Part shown: piece after piece, positions 55,373 to 62,923 of the stretch
Layout: every line of letters begins with the position of its first letter
How positions within the stretch are numbered: the first letter of the stretch is position 1
Assembly (NCBI RefSeq): GCF_000685235.1
Contig: NZ_ARYH01000004.1
Coordinates: 1-64,000, forward strand
DNA from: Hyphomonas adhaerens MHS-3
GTDB taxonomy: Bacteria > Pseudomonadota > Alphaproteobacteria > Caulobacterales > Hyphomonadaceae
Direction: 5' to 3'
DNA length: 64,000 bases
Program-made: the position numbers and the translations under genes
The notes under the pieces: model-generated
Told to the model about the DNA's origin: nothing
Seen by the model: the letters and a program-made list of their open reading frames with translations, nothing else
Database searches by the model: none

Positions 55373-56605
55373 ATGCCATCAGTCCGAATTCGAATTTGGA
55401 TCGGTCTTGCCGTATTGACCTTGTTGGGCTTCGCATGGGCTTTCTCGCCGCGCGCCGTGGAAATTGATGCCTCCTACGTCACCAGGGATGACATGACCGT
55501 CACCGTCTCGGACGATGGCATGACCAGAGTCCGCGACGTCTTTGTTCTTTCTGCGCCACTTGATGGGACGATGTCCCGCGTGGACGTCGAACCCGGCGAT
55601 CAGGTGCAAGTGGGCGAAACTGTTATCTCCACGATCCGCCCCCTGCTACCGCCGCTTCTGCCCGCGCGCACGACCGCGCAGCTCGAGTCGAATGTATCTT
55701 CCGCCGAAGCAGCCCTCACCGCCGCGCGCGCCGACGCCGAACGCTTGCGCGCCGAACACAACCGTCTCAAACGTGATCTTGATCGTGCGAAAAAGCTGCT
55801 TGTGTCTGCAACCATCTCTCAGCAGGCCGTCGACAATGCCGAAGCGGCCGAACGCGAAGGCTACCTTGCCTTGCGCTCCAGCGAAGCCGTGATTGGCGTG
55901 CGGCGGCAGCAACTGGCTGCGGCTCGCGCTGCTCTGATGCCCAGTGAAACCCAAAACGGTAGCGACACTGTCACCATTATCGCCCCTTTGTCAGGCCAGA
56001 TCCTGGCGGTCGACCGTGAAAGCGAAGGCCCCATCGCACAGGGTACGCCCATCGTCGAAATTGGAGACCTGAATTCATTGGAATGCGTCGCCGACTTTCT
56101 TTCCGAGGAGGCTGTGCGTGTGAAGCCGGGAGATCCTGTTATGTTCACGGACTGGGGAGGCCCTCCTCTGCCTGGCCGGGTACGGCGTGTAGAGCCGGCC
56201 GGCTTCACCAAGGTTTCCGCCCTCGGCATTGAAGAGCAGCGCGTGAATATCATCATGGACCTGAATGATCCGTCTGCGCGGCAAAATCTCGGCCATGGCT
56301 ACCGCTTCGTCGCCAATATCGCTGTTTGGGAAGGCACAAACCGGTTGGTTGTTCCCATGTCTGCCCTGTTCCGTGATGCCGATGGCTGGGCGGTCTTTGT
56401 TGTCTCGAAGGGACGGGCTGAATGGCGTAGCGTTTCGGTGGGGCACACCAATCGAACCTATGCGGAAATTCTCGGTGGCCTTACAGAAGGAACCCGTGTC
56501 GTTGTTCACCCGCCGCGCCAACTGGAGCGTGGCGCGAAAGTGAAAATCCGCACAGCTCCCAAAGCGAACCGTGCGATTGACAGCGCCGTTACGACATCCG
56601 GCTGA
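55373..56605 (+). CDS. HlyD-family periplasmic adaptor
   Basis: 410 aa from the ATG at 55373, two bases after the permease stop. A signal anchor (residues 7-26), a first beta-barrel half (VFVLSAPLDGTMSRVDVEPGDQVQVGE), a coiled-coil hairpin (about 95-185) and a second lipoyl half (VTIIAPLSGQILAVDRESEGPI) match membrane fusion proteins. It would connect the ABC permease to an outer-membrane channel, which is not encoded here; the TolC-like protein at 7201 or another could serve. Confidence 0.93.
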   Translation: MPSVRIRIWIGLAVLTLLGFAWAFSPRAVEIDASYVTRDDMTVTVSDDGMTRVRDVFVLSAPLDGTMSRVDVEPGDQVQVGETVISTIRPLLPPLLPARTTAQLESNVSSAEAALTAARADAERLRAEHNRLKRDLDRAKKLLVSATISQQAVDNAEAAEREGYLALRSSEAVIGVRRQQLAAARAALMPSETQNGSDTVTIIAPLSGQILAVDRESEGPIAQGTPIVEIGDLNSLECVADFLSEEAVRVKPGDPVMFTDWGGPPLPGRVRRVEPAGFTKVSALGIEEQRVNIIMDLNDPSARQNLGHGYRFVANIAVWEGTNRLVVPMSALFRDADGWAVFVVSKGRAEWRSVSVGHTNRTYAEILGGLTEGTRVVVHPPRQLERGAKVKIRTAPKANRAIDSAVTTSG

Positions 56606-56690
56606 TACACCGTCCGGAAAGTTACGCATCGTCATCTCAGCTACCCTGCGGTATTCTTCTCTCCGGAGGAAACAAACAGGGAGATTGGTG

Positions 56691-57128
56691 ATGCACCTCA
56701 GAAACGGAGATTGGGTCGTCGTTTGCGATGGCGGCAAATACGTTGTCTACGAAAACCAGGGAGATACGGACCGGCTGGACCTGCGCATCGTCAGTTTCGA
56801 CGATCACGTCAATCCGCCCACGCATGAGCAAGGAACGGACAAGCCAGGCCGGTTCAAGAGCCCGGATGGGCAGACCTCATCTGCAGAAAATACAGACTGG
56901 CACGAACAGGAAGAAAAGCGATTTATTGGCGCGCTGGCGAAACAAATGGACGGCTGGGCAACTGCCGAACCCGGGCGCCGCTTTGTTCTGGTAGCCGATC
57001 CGCGTTCCATGGGAACCCTGCGGCAATCACTAAACGAACATACGTTGAGCCGTATCGAACAGACTGTAACAGGCGACCATGCTCATCGCACGGTCACAGA
57101 GATTGAGGCGCTGATCAACAGAACCTGA
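56691..57128 (+). CDS. Host-attachment-family protein (PF10116-like)
   Basis: 145 aa from the ATG at 56691, preceded by AGGGAG. WVVVCDGGKYVVYENQGD, the central HEQEEKRFIGALAKQMDGW, then RRFVLVADPRSMGTLRQSLNEH match the host-attachment protein family, named for plant association but widespread in stress loci. It is small, soluble and acidic. The first gene after the export operon and convergent with the DUF4010 gene. Confidence 0.82.
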   Translation: MHLRNGDWVVVCDGGKYVVYENQGDTDRLDLRIVSFDDHVNPPTHEQGTDKPGRFKSPDGQTSSAENTDWHEQEEKRFIGALAKQMDGWATAEPGRRFVLVADPRSMGTLRQSLNEHTLSRIEQTVTGDHAHRTVTEIEALINRT

Positions 57129-57133
57129 AAGTA

Positions 57134-58408
57134 TCAGAGCCAGCCAAACGAGAGCGCGGCTGTCACCGCAAGCAAACCTGACGAGATGGTGATTGCACCG
57201 GTCATAAGGACCATGTTTCGGAAACGTTGCGTCCCTACCCCAAGCGCGAGGGCGACTTTGAAAAGCGTATTGACCACAACGCCGATGACAATTGCGCGGG
57301 CCGCCACCTGATCTGACAATTCTCCCGCGCTCAACCGTCCCATTGAAAGGGTCACCGCATCCGCATCCACTGCCCCGGCAATTGTGGCGACGCCGAAAAC
57401 GCCACTTTCGCCCCAGGCCGCCTGTGCAACACGCGACAGGACGAGCGCAAGCGTCAGAACCGCCGCAAACACAATCGCAGACTTCAGGTCCAGAGGGTTC
57501 GGCAATGCCAGCTTGGCTTCGGTCTTGGACGGCTGGCGCCATAGCAAGGCGCCAGCGACCAGAAGTGTTGCCGTGAGCATTGCGGCCATTGGCAACCATA
57601 ACATCGGCAACAGCGCCGGGCGGATGGCAGCAACAATCAATACTGTACGCATGACCATAACGGACCATGCCATTGCGACGCCACCCGCATAAGCTGATGC
57701 CCGGCCTCCAGCTTTGGACAACTGAGACAGCGACAGTGTCGCCGCGGTAGAGGACGCAAGTCCGCCTGCAAGCGCCAGCAATCCCACCCCGGCACGCTCG
57801 CCCAGTGCCTTCACACTGACATAGCCGATAAACCCGAGACCGCTGATCAATACCACCATCCACCAGATGTGGCGGGGATTGATAACCTGGTAGGGTCCGA
57901 GCCCGACATCCGGCATGGCTGGCAGAACCACAATGGAGATCAGCAGCAAACGCAAAAATGCGCTCATTTCATTCGCGTCAATCCGATTCAGCAAATCGTG
58001 CATCGGTTCGCGGAGCCAAAGAATGAAGGCTGTCACGACGGCGCCGCCACCTGCCAGCAAAGGCGAAAGTTTTACGGAAACCGCTCCCAGGCTGAAGGTA
58101 ATGAGCGCCGCAATCATGGTTGTGGCGCTTACATTTCTTGTTTCATCGATGTGCGCCTCAAAACCCTGACGCAGTAATAGGGCAAGACCGATAACGCCTG
58201 CTGAAATCACGAACCCGTTTCCTGGGTCCAGCGACGCAGCAAGACCGCCCACCAGTCCAATCAGGCCGAAGGTGCGAAAACCCGCAACACGGCTCCCCGT
58301 TGGATCACCGCGTTCTTTCCAGCCGCGCTCAAGCCCGACAATCAAGCCAATCGCCAATGCAGCAAAAAGGTTCGCCGCCAGCGTCATAATACTCTGGGGT
58401 GGCTCCAA
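57134..58408 (-). CDS. MgtC/DUF4010-type membrane protein
   Basis: 424 aa with about eleven membrane segments. The N-terminal MgtC/SapB-type motif LIVGLERGWKERGDPTGSRVAGFRTF and the C-terminal DUF4010 region (LVLSRVAQAAWGE..., VAARAIVIGVVVNTLFK) are present. MgtC-like proteins affect magnesium or phosphate homeostasis in some bacteria; function of the DUF4010 fusion is unknown. It is convergent with the preceding gene and divergent from the beta-CASP gene. Confidence 0.9.
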   Translation of the reverse strand: MEPPQSIMTLAANLFAALAIGLIVGLERGWKERGDPTGSRVAGFRTFGLIGLVGGLAASLDPGNGFVISAGVIGLALLLRQGFEAHIDETRNVSATTMIAALITFSLGAVSVKLSPLLAGGGAVVTAFILWLREPMHDLLNRIDANEMSAFLRLLLISIVVLPAMPDVGLGPYQVINPRHIWWMVVLISGLGFIGYVSVKALGERAGVGLLALAGGLASSTAATLSLSQLSKAGGRASAYAGGVAMAWSVMVMRTVLIVAAIRPALLPMLWLPMAAMLTATLLVAGALLWRQPSKTEAKLALPNPLDLKSAIVFAAVLTLALVLSRVAQAAWGESGVFGVATIAGAVDADAVTLSMGRLSAGELSDQVAARAIVIGVVVNTLFKVALALGVGTQRFRNMVLMTGAITISSGLLAVTAALSFGWL

Positions 58409-58565
58409 TGCGTCCTCCCGGCTCGTAAACGAATGGGTTTAGCGTCGATACACCTTTGGCGGCTATCCGTAATCCCCACCGGTACTGGCGACGAATGACC
58501 CGCTTGTGAAACACCCCGGTATCGCCTTTGATGGCCAGGCATCCGAAGTATGAAAAGGCTCAAAC

Positions 58566-59930
58566 ATGACCGACAAGATCACCTTCCTCGGCGGCGTCGG
58601 AACTGTAACTGGTTCAAAATACCTTATCGAGACCCATAACCGCAACATTCTGGTCGATTGCGGTCTGTTCCAGGGCTTCAAGCAACTGCGGAACCGCAAC
58701 TGGAAGCCGTTGCCTATCCCGCCTTCCGATATCGACACTGTTGTCTTGACCCATGCTCACATTGATCATTCGGGGTATTTGCCACTGCTGGTGCGAAAAG
58801 GATTTCGAGGGCATATCCATGCGACGACACCGACGCGCGACTTGTGCAACATCCTGTTGCCGGACAGCGGGTACCTCCAAGAACATGAGGCAGAACTGGC
58901 AAACCGCGAAGGCTTTTCACGTCATCACCCGGCATTGCCGCTCTACACACAAGCTGATGCTGAGGCTTGCCTGAAACATTTCCGTACGCATGGGTTTAAT
59001 GACAGGGTTGATCTTGGCGAAGGTATCAGCGCGACATTCATAGAAGCCGGACACATTCTCGGAGCATCTTCAATCCTGTTGGATACCGGCAACAACAAGA
59101 TCGCCTTCTCTGGCGACCTTGGCCGGTACAACAACCCCATCATGCACGATCCAGCTCCGATTACCGAAGCCGACTATGTCCTTGTGGAATCCACTTACGG
59201 CGACTCAGTACACCCTCAGACGGATCCGGAAGATATTCTCGAAGCGATCATCAACCGCACCTTCCAACGTGGCGGCACGGTCATTATCCCGTCTTTCGCC
59301 GTGGGGCGATCACAGTCTCTTCTGTTCCATATCAGCCGCCTGCGCGCAGCCGGACGCATTCCACAAATGCCTGTTTATCTGGACAGTCCGATGGCCATAA
59401 ATGTCAGTGAGCTGTTCGTACGTCACGCTGCAGCCCACAAGCTGACCCAGGACGAGGCTCGCGCGGCCTGTGATGTGGCGACTTATACGCGCCAAAGCGA
59501 AGAGTCCCGGAAACTCGATACTGACCTGATGCCGAAGATCATTATCTCAGCGTCTGGCATGGCGACCGGTGGGCGTGTCCTGCACCATCTGAAGACCTAC
59601 GCACCAGATGCCAGGAACACGATCCTCTTTGCCGGATTCCAGGCGGGTGGAACGCGTGGTGCGGCCATGTTGGCAGGTGTACAAAAAGTCAAAATTCACG
59701 GCCGCTATTTTGAAGTAAATGCAGAAGTTCAGAACCTTCACATGCTGTCCGCCCATGCAGATGCGGACGAGTTGTTACGCTGGCTCCGCAATTTCAGCGA
59801 GCCCCCCAAGGAAACCTTCATTGTGCATGGAGAAGCAACGGCGTCCGATACGTTGCGCCACAGGATCAATGAAGAACTTGATTGGTCCTGCAAGGTGCCT
59901 GAACAAGGCGAGACAGTGCGGCTGAAATGA
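58566..59930 (+). CDS. Beta-CASP metallo-beta-lactamase-fold protein (putative RNase)
   Basis: 454 aa. The N-terminal MBL core shows LTHAHIDHSG and AGHILGASS; the beta-CASP and KH-like parts follow with VESTYGD, IPSFAVGRSQSLLFHI, SPMAINVSELF, ISASGMATGGRVLHHLK and SAHADADEL. This motif set matches the Ysh1/CPSF73-like RNase family found in bacteria and archaea. It is the first gene of a coupled operon with the two nucleotide enzymes below (ATGA overlap at 59927). Confidence 0.93.
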   Translation: MTDKITFLGGVGTVTGSKYLIETHNRNILVDCGLFQGFKQLRNRNWKPLPIPPSDIDTVVLTHAHIDHSGYLPLLVRKGFRGHIHATTPTRDLCNILLPDSGYLQEHEAELANREGFSRHHPALPLYTQADAEACLKHFRTHGFNDRVDLGEGISATFIEAGHILGASSILLDTGNNKIAFSGDLGRYNNPIMHDPAPITEADYVLVESTYGDSVHPQTDPEDILEAIINRTFQRGGTVIIPSFAVGRSQSLLFHISRLRAAGRIPQMPVYLDSPMAINVSELFVRHAAAHKLTQDEARAACDVATYTRQSEESRKLDTDLMPKIIISASGMATGGRVLHHLKTYAPDARNTILFAGFQAGGTRGAAMLAGVQKVKIHGRYFEVNAEVQNLHMLSAHADADELLRWLRNFSEPPKETFIVHGEATASDTLRHRINEELDWSCKVPEQGETVRLK

Positions 59931-61435
59931 AAGACGACACCGCCAACCAGATGCGGGCTCGGCGCCTTGGGGTGCTCACGCAGCATGAGCTGATCGCCCT
60001 CGTACATGCCGACTGTCCGGTCTGCCGATCGGAAGGTATGAGCGCACACAGCCAGGTCACAGTGACTCATGGCGACAAGTCTGTGATTGCGACGCTGTAT
60101 CAAGTCACGGAAGATTGGTTACCTGTCGGGTCCGTCGGCTTGACCGACCAGGCCTGGGAACGGCTGGACCTGGAAGATGGCGCTCTGGTGCGCATTACGC
60201 ATGCACCCCCGCTTGCCTCTTTGTCTTTTGTCCGACAACGCATTTTCGATGATGGCTTGACCGATGACCAGATCCGGGCCGTCGTCAGCGACATCGTGAG
60301 AGGGGCTTATTCGGATATCCATCTTACGGCCTTCGTTACCGCAACGGCTGCAAAGCCACTTGCAACACGGGAGGTGATTTCCCTGACCCGTGCCATGATC
60401 GACACGGGAGAGCGAATAGACTGGGGCGTAACCCCGGTGGCGGACAAGCACTGTGTGGGCGGCCTGCCTGCGAACCGGACGACGCCGATCGTCGTGTCGA
60501 TTGTCGCTGCCAATGGCCTCCTCATCCCGAAAACATCCTCGCGTGCGATCACCTCGCCTGCCGGGACTGCAGACACGATGGAAACGCTGACTCGCGTGGA
60601 CCTGAACCGGGATGAACTGCGCCGGGTGATAGAGAAGGAAGGCGGCTGCTTTATCTGGGGGGATGCCGTCGACTTTTCGCCCGCCGACACAGCGATCATC
60701 CGCGTGGAACGGGCTTTGAACTTCGATTCCGCCGGTTCCATGGTCGCTTCGGTTCTCTCCAAAAAGATTGCGGCGGGTGCAACGCATGTCGTGATTGATA
60801 TTCCCGTCGGCCCGACTGCAAAGATACGTAATCGTGGCCAGGCCAGGGACCTTGCAGATCTGTTCAGGACGGTCGCTCTGACCTTCGACCTGAAACTGCG
60901 TATCGAAGTCACCGACGGATCTCAGCCCATTGGGCGTGGCATCGGGCCGGCGCTGGAGGCCCGCGATGTGCGCGCCGTGCTGTCGCGTTCTCCGGATGCG
61001 CCGCAGGACTTGAGGGATAAATCCCTCAGTCTCGCAGGGGCGGTACTGGAACTCACCGGTAAAGTTCCTGAAGGAGAAGGTATCGCGCGCGCGGCCGAGA
61101 CGCTGGACAGTGGCAGAGCCTGGGAAAAGTTTCTCGCTATCTGCAAAGCGCAAGGTGGAATATTCGATCCCCCCGTCGCCAAATACCAGCGCCCTGTAAA
61201 TGCGACACGCAGCGGACGCGTGGCCGCTATCGACAATCACCGTCTTGCCCGCGTCGCCAAACTGGCCGGAGCGCCGGACGACAAGGCCGCCGGTCTCGAC
61301 CTTCATGTGCGCATTGGCGACACCGTCCGGCAGGGCACTCCTTTGTACACATTGCACACGGAATCGATTGGCGAACTTTCCTATGTGCTCGACTATGTAA
61401 AATCCAACCCAGACATCATTGAGCTGACCAGATGA
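59927..61435 (+). CDS. AMP/thymidine phosphorylase-family protein
   Basis: 502 aa. An N-terminal domain of about 85 residues precedes the catalytic domains. The phosphate and sugar site reads DKHCVGGLPANRTTPI and PKTSSRAITSPAGTADTME; in bacterial thymidine phosphorylases the second motif is MSGRGLGHTGGTLD, so this protein is closer to archaeal AMP phosphorylase. The C-terminal lipoyl-like domain contains RVAAIDNHRLARVAKLAGAPDDKAAG. It would phosphorylyse NMPs to base and ribose-1,5-bisphosphate (family inference). It overlaps its neighbours on both sides by ATGA. Confidence 0.9.
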   Translation: MKDDTANQMRARRLGVLTQHELIALVHADCPVCRSEGMSAHSQVTVTHGDKSVIATLYQVTEDWLPVGSVGLTDQAWERLDLEDGALVRITHAPPLASLSFVRQRIFDDGLTDDQIRAVVSDIVRGAYSDIHLTAFVTATAAKPLATREVISLTRAMIDTGERIDWGVTPVADKHCVGGLPANRTTPIVVSIVAANGLLIPKTSSRAITSPAGTADTMETLTRVDLNRDELRRVIEKEGGCFIWGDAVDFSPADTAIIRVERALNFDSAGSMVASVLSKKIAAGATHVVIDIPVGPTAKIRNRGQARDLADLFRTVALTFDLKLRIEVTDGSQPIGRGIGPALEARDVRAVLSRSPDAPQDLRDKSLSLAGAVLELTGKVPEGEGIARAAETLDSGRAWEKFLAICKAQGGIFDPPVAKYQRPVNATRSGRVAAIDNHRLARVAKLAGAPDDKAAGLDLHVRIGDTVRQGTPLYTLHTESIGELSYVLDYVKSNPDIIELTR

Positions 61436-62331
61436 CACGTTACCTTCTCTATTTTCTTCCCGGTACGGGACACCTCGCCGCCCCCCTCGCTCATGAGCTG
61501 GGTGCCGATATTGGAGAAATCGAGTTTCACAAGTTTCCGGATGGGGAGAGTTATCTCCGCTTTTTAACGCCGCCGGATGGCCGTCATATTGCGTTGGTCG
61601 ATTGCCTTGACCGACCTGACCCGAAGCTCGTACCGCTACTGTTCGCTGCGATGACAGCACAAGATCTCGGTGCCAGATCGGTTGGCCTGATCGCACCTTA
61701 CATGCCTTATTTCAGGCAAGACGTTGCATTTAATCGCGGGGAGTCCATCAGTGCCCGGCATATTGGAGCGCTCCTTTCGGCCCACTTGTCCTGGGTCACA
61801 ACCCTGGACCCGCATCTGCACCGGCTTGCGAGTCTGGATGATGTGTTCACCATTCCCGGCGAACTCGCCCACGCGACAGAGCCTGTGGCCAGATGGATTA
61901 AGACCCATATCGAGCAGCCAATCATCTACGGCCCGGACGAGGAAAGCGAGCAATGGGTTCGTGCCATCGCAGAGGCTTGCGATGCGCCATATGACGTATT
62001 CCGCAAAACGCGAATGGGTGACAAGAACGTCAAGATAGATGTGCCCGCCAGCGTGGATGCCGGCTCTCATACACCAGTTATCGTGGACGACATCATCTCC
62101 TCCGGCACAACGCTGGCGACGCTGGTTCGCGCCCTTTGCGAGAATGGGCAGCCGCGTCCCATTTGCTGCGCGGTACACGGCATTTTTGCAGAGGACGCCT
62201 ATGAGCAGCTAATTGCGGCAGGCGCAGCCCAGGTGATCACCACAAACGCCCTGCCACACAAGACCAATGCGATCGACATTACCCGGGTTCTGGCCGAAGC
62301 CGCCCGCCGGATTGATCTTCCACAGGATTGA
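61432..62331 (+). CDS. Ribose-phosphate pyrophosphokinase-like protein
   Basis: 299 aa. The PRPP-synthetase pattern is complete enough to call: FPDGESYLRF, YMPYFRQDVAFNRGESISARHIG, LDPHLH and VIVDDIISSGTTL (PRPP-binding loop). It is shorter and more divergent than the housekeeping enzyme, as in archaeal or stress-locus paralogs. In the coupled operon it would use ribose 5-phosphate, or a product derived from ribose-1,5-bisphosphate, in PRPP metabolism (inference). Confidence 0.92.
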   Translation: MTRYLLYFLPGTGHLAAPLAHELGADIGEIEFHKFPDGESYLRFLTPPDGRHIALVDCLDRPDPKLVPLLFAAMTAQDLGARSVGLIAPYMPYFRQDVAFNRGESISARHIGALLSAHLSWVTTLDPHLHRLASLDDVFTIPGELAHATEPVARWIKTHIEQPIIYGPDEESEQWVRAIAEACDAPYDVFRKTRMGDKNVKIDVPASVDAGSHTPVIVDDIISSGTTLATLVRALCENGQPRPICCAVHGIFAEDAYEQLIAAGAAQVITTNALPHKTNAIDITRVLAEAARRIDLPQD

Positions 62332-62355
62332 CGTAACCCCCAAGCGGTAGGACAC

Positions 62356-62372
62356 TTTCTCCTCTGGAGAAA
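62356..62372 (+). promoter_or_regulatory. Hairpin covering the Shine-Dalgarno of the cupin gene
   Basis: TTTCTCC (62356-62362), TCT loop and GGAGAAA (62366-62372) make a perfect 7-bp stem. The right arm is the ribosome-binding site of the gene starting at 62378. The layout is the same as at 27626-27646 before the enoyl-CoA hydratase gene. Confidence 0.5.
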
Positions 62373-62377
62373 AAGCC

Positions 62378-62908
62378 ATGTTTGACGTCAGTACTTTTGT
62401 TTCCGACTGCCGTGATGCCGTATCCGCGGATCCGACCCACCGCACTGTGCTCGAAGTGATGGAAGCGGCCTTCCATGACCCCGATGCAGTCCTAGCTGCT
62501 GTGGGCGAACCGGCGGGCGCGGGCATCGATGTGCTTCACAGGTCGGATACGCTAACGGTTCTGAATGTGATCTGGGGTGCCCACGCGACGTTGATGCCGC
62601 ACAATCACGAAATGTGGGCGATCATCGGCATCTATACCGGAAGGGAAGATAATATCTTCTGGCGCCGCCTAAAGGACGACTCGTCACGGGTGGAAGCCGC
62701 TGGCGCACGCACTCTGCTCAAAGGGGACGTGGCTCCTCTCGGCAAGGACATCATTCACTCTGTAACAAACCCTTTGGGACGCCCAACAGGGGCGATCCAT
62801 GTTTATGGCGGGGATTTCTTTGCCCAACCGCGCAGTGAGTGGGATGAAGAGAACCTGACAGAGCGGCCCTACGATATTGAAAAGGTCAAAGCGTTCTTCA
62901 ACACCTAA
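62378..62908 (+). CDS. Cupin-fold protein (COG5553-like metal-dependent enzyme)
   Basis: 176 aa. The cupin core carries TLMPHNHEMWAIIGIYTGRED (metal-binding His-x-His and Glu) and GKDIIHSVTNPLG (third His). It resembles the predicted metal-dependent double-stranded beta-helix family related to cysteine dioxygenase. No substrate is known. It follows the PRPP-synthetase-like gene by 46 bp and has its own SD hairpin. Confidence 0.88.
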   Translation: MFDVSTFVSDCRDAVSADPTHRTVLEVMEAAFHDPDAVLAAVGEPAGAGIDVLHRSDTLTVLNVIWGAHATLMPHNHEMWAIIGIYTGREDNIFWRRLKDDSSRVEAAGARTLLKGDVAPLGKDIIHSVTNPLGRPTGAIHVYGGDFFAQPRSEWDEENLTERPYDIEKVKAFFNT

Positions 62909-62923
62909 CCTCGCCCCGGAACA

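Noticed and set aside
60119..61696. A 525-codon minus-strand open frame opposite the phosphorylase gene.
   Set aside because: No motif and overlaps a clearly coding gene; typical shadow in high-GC DNA.
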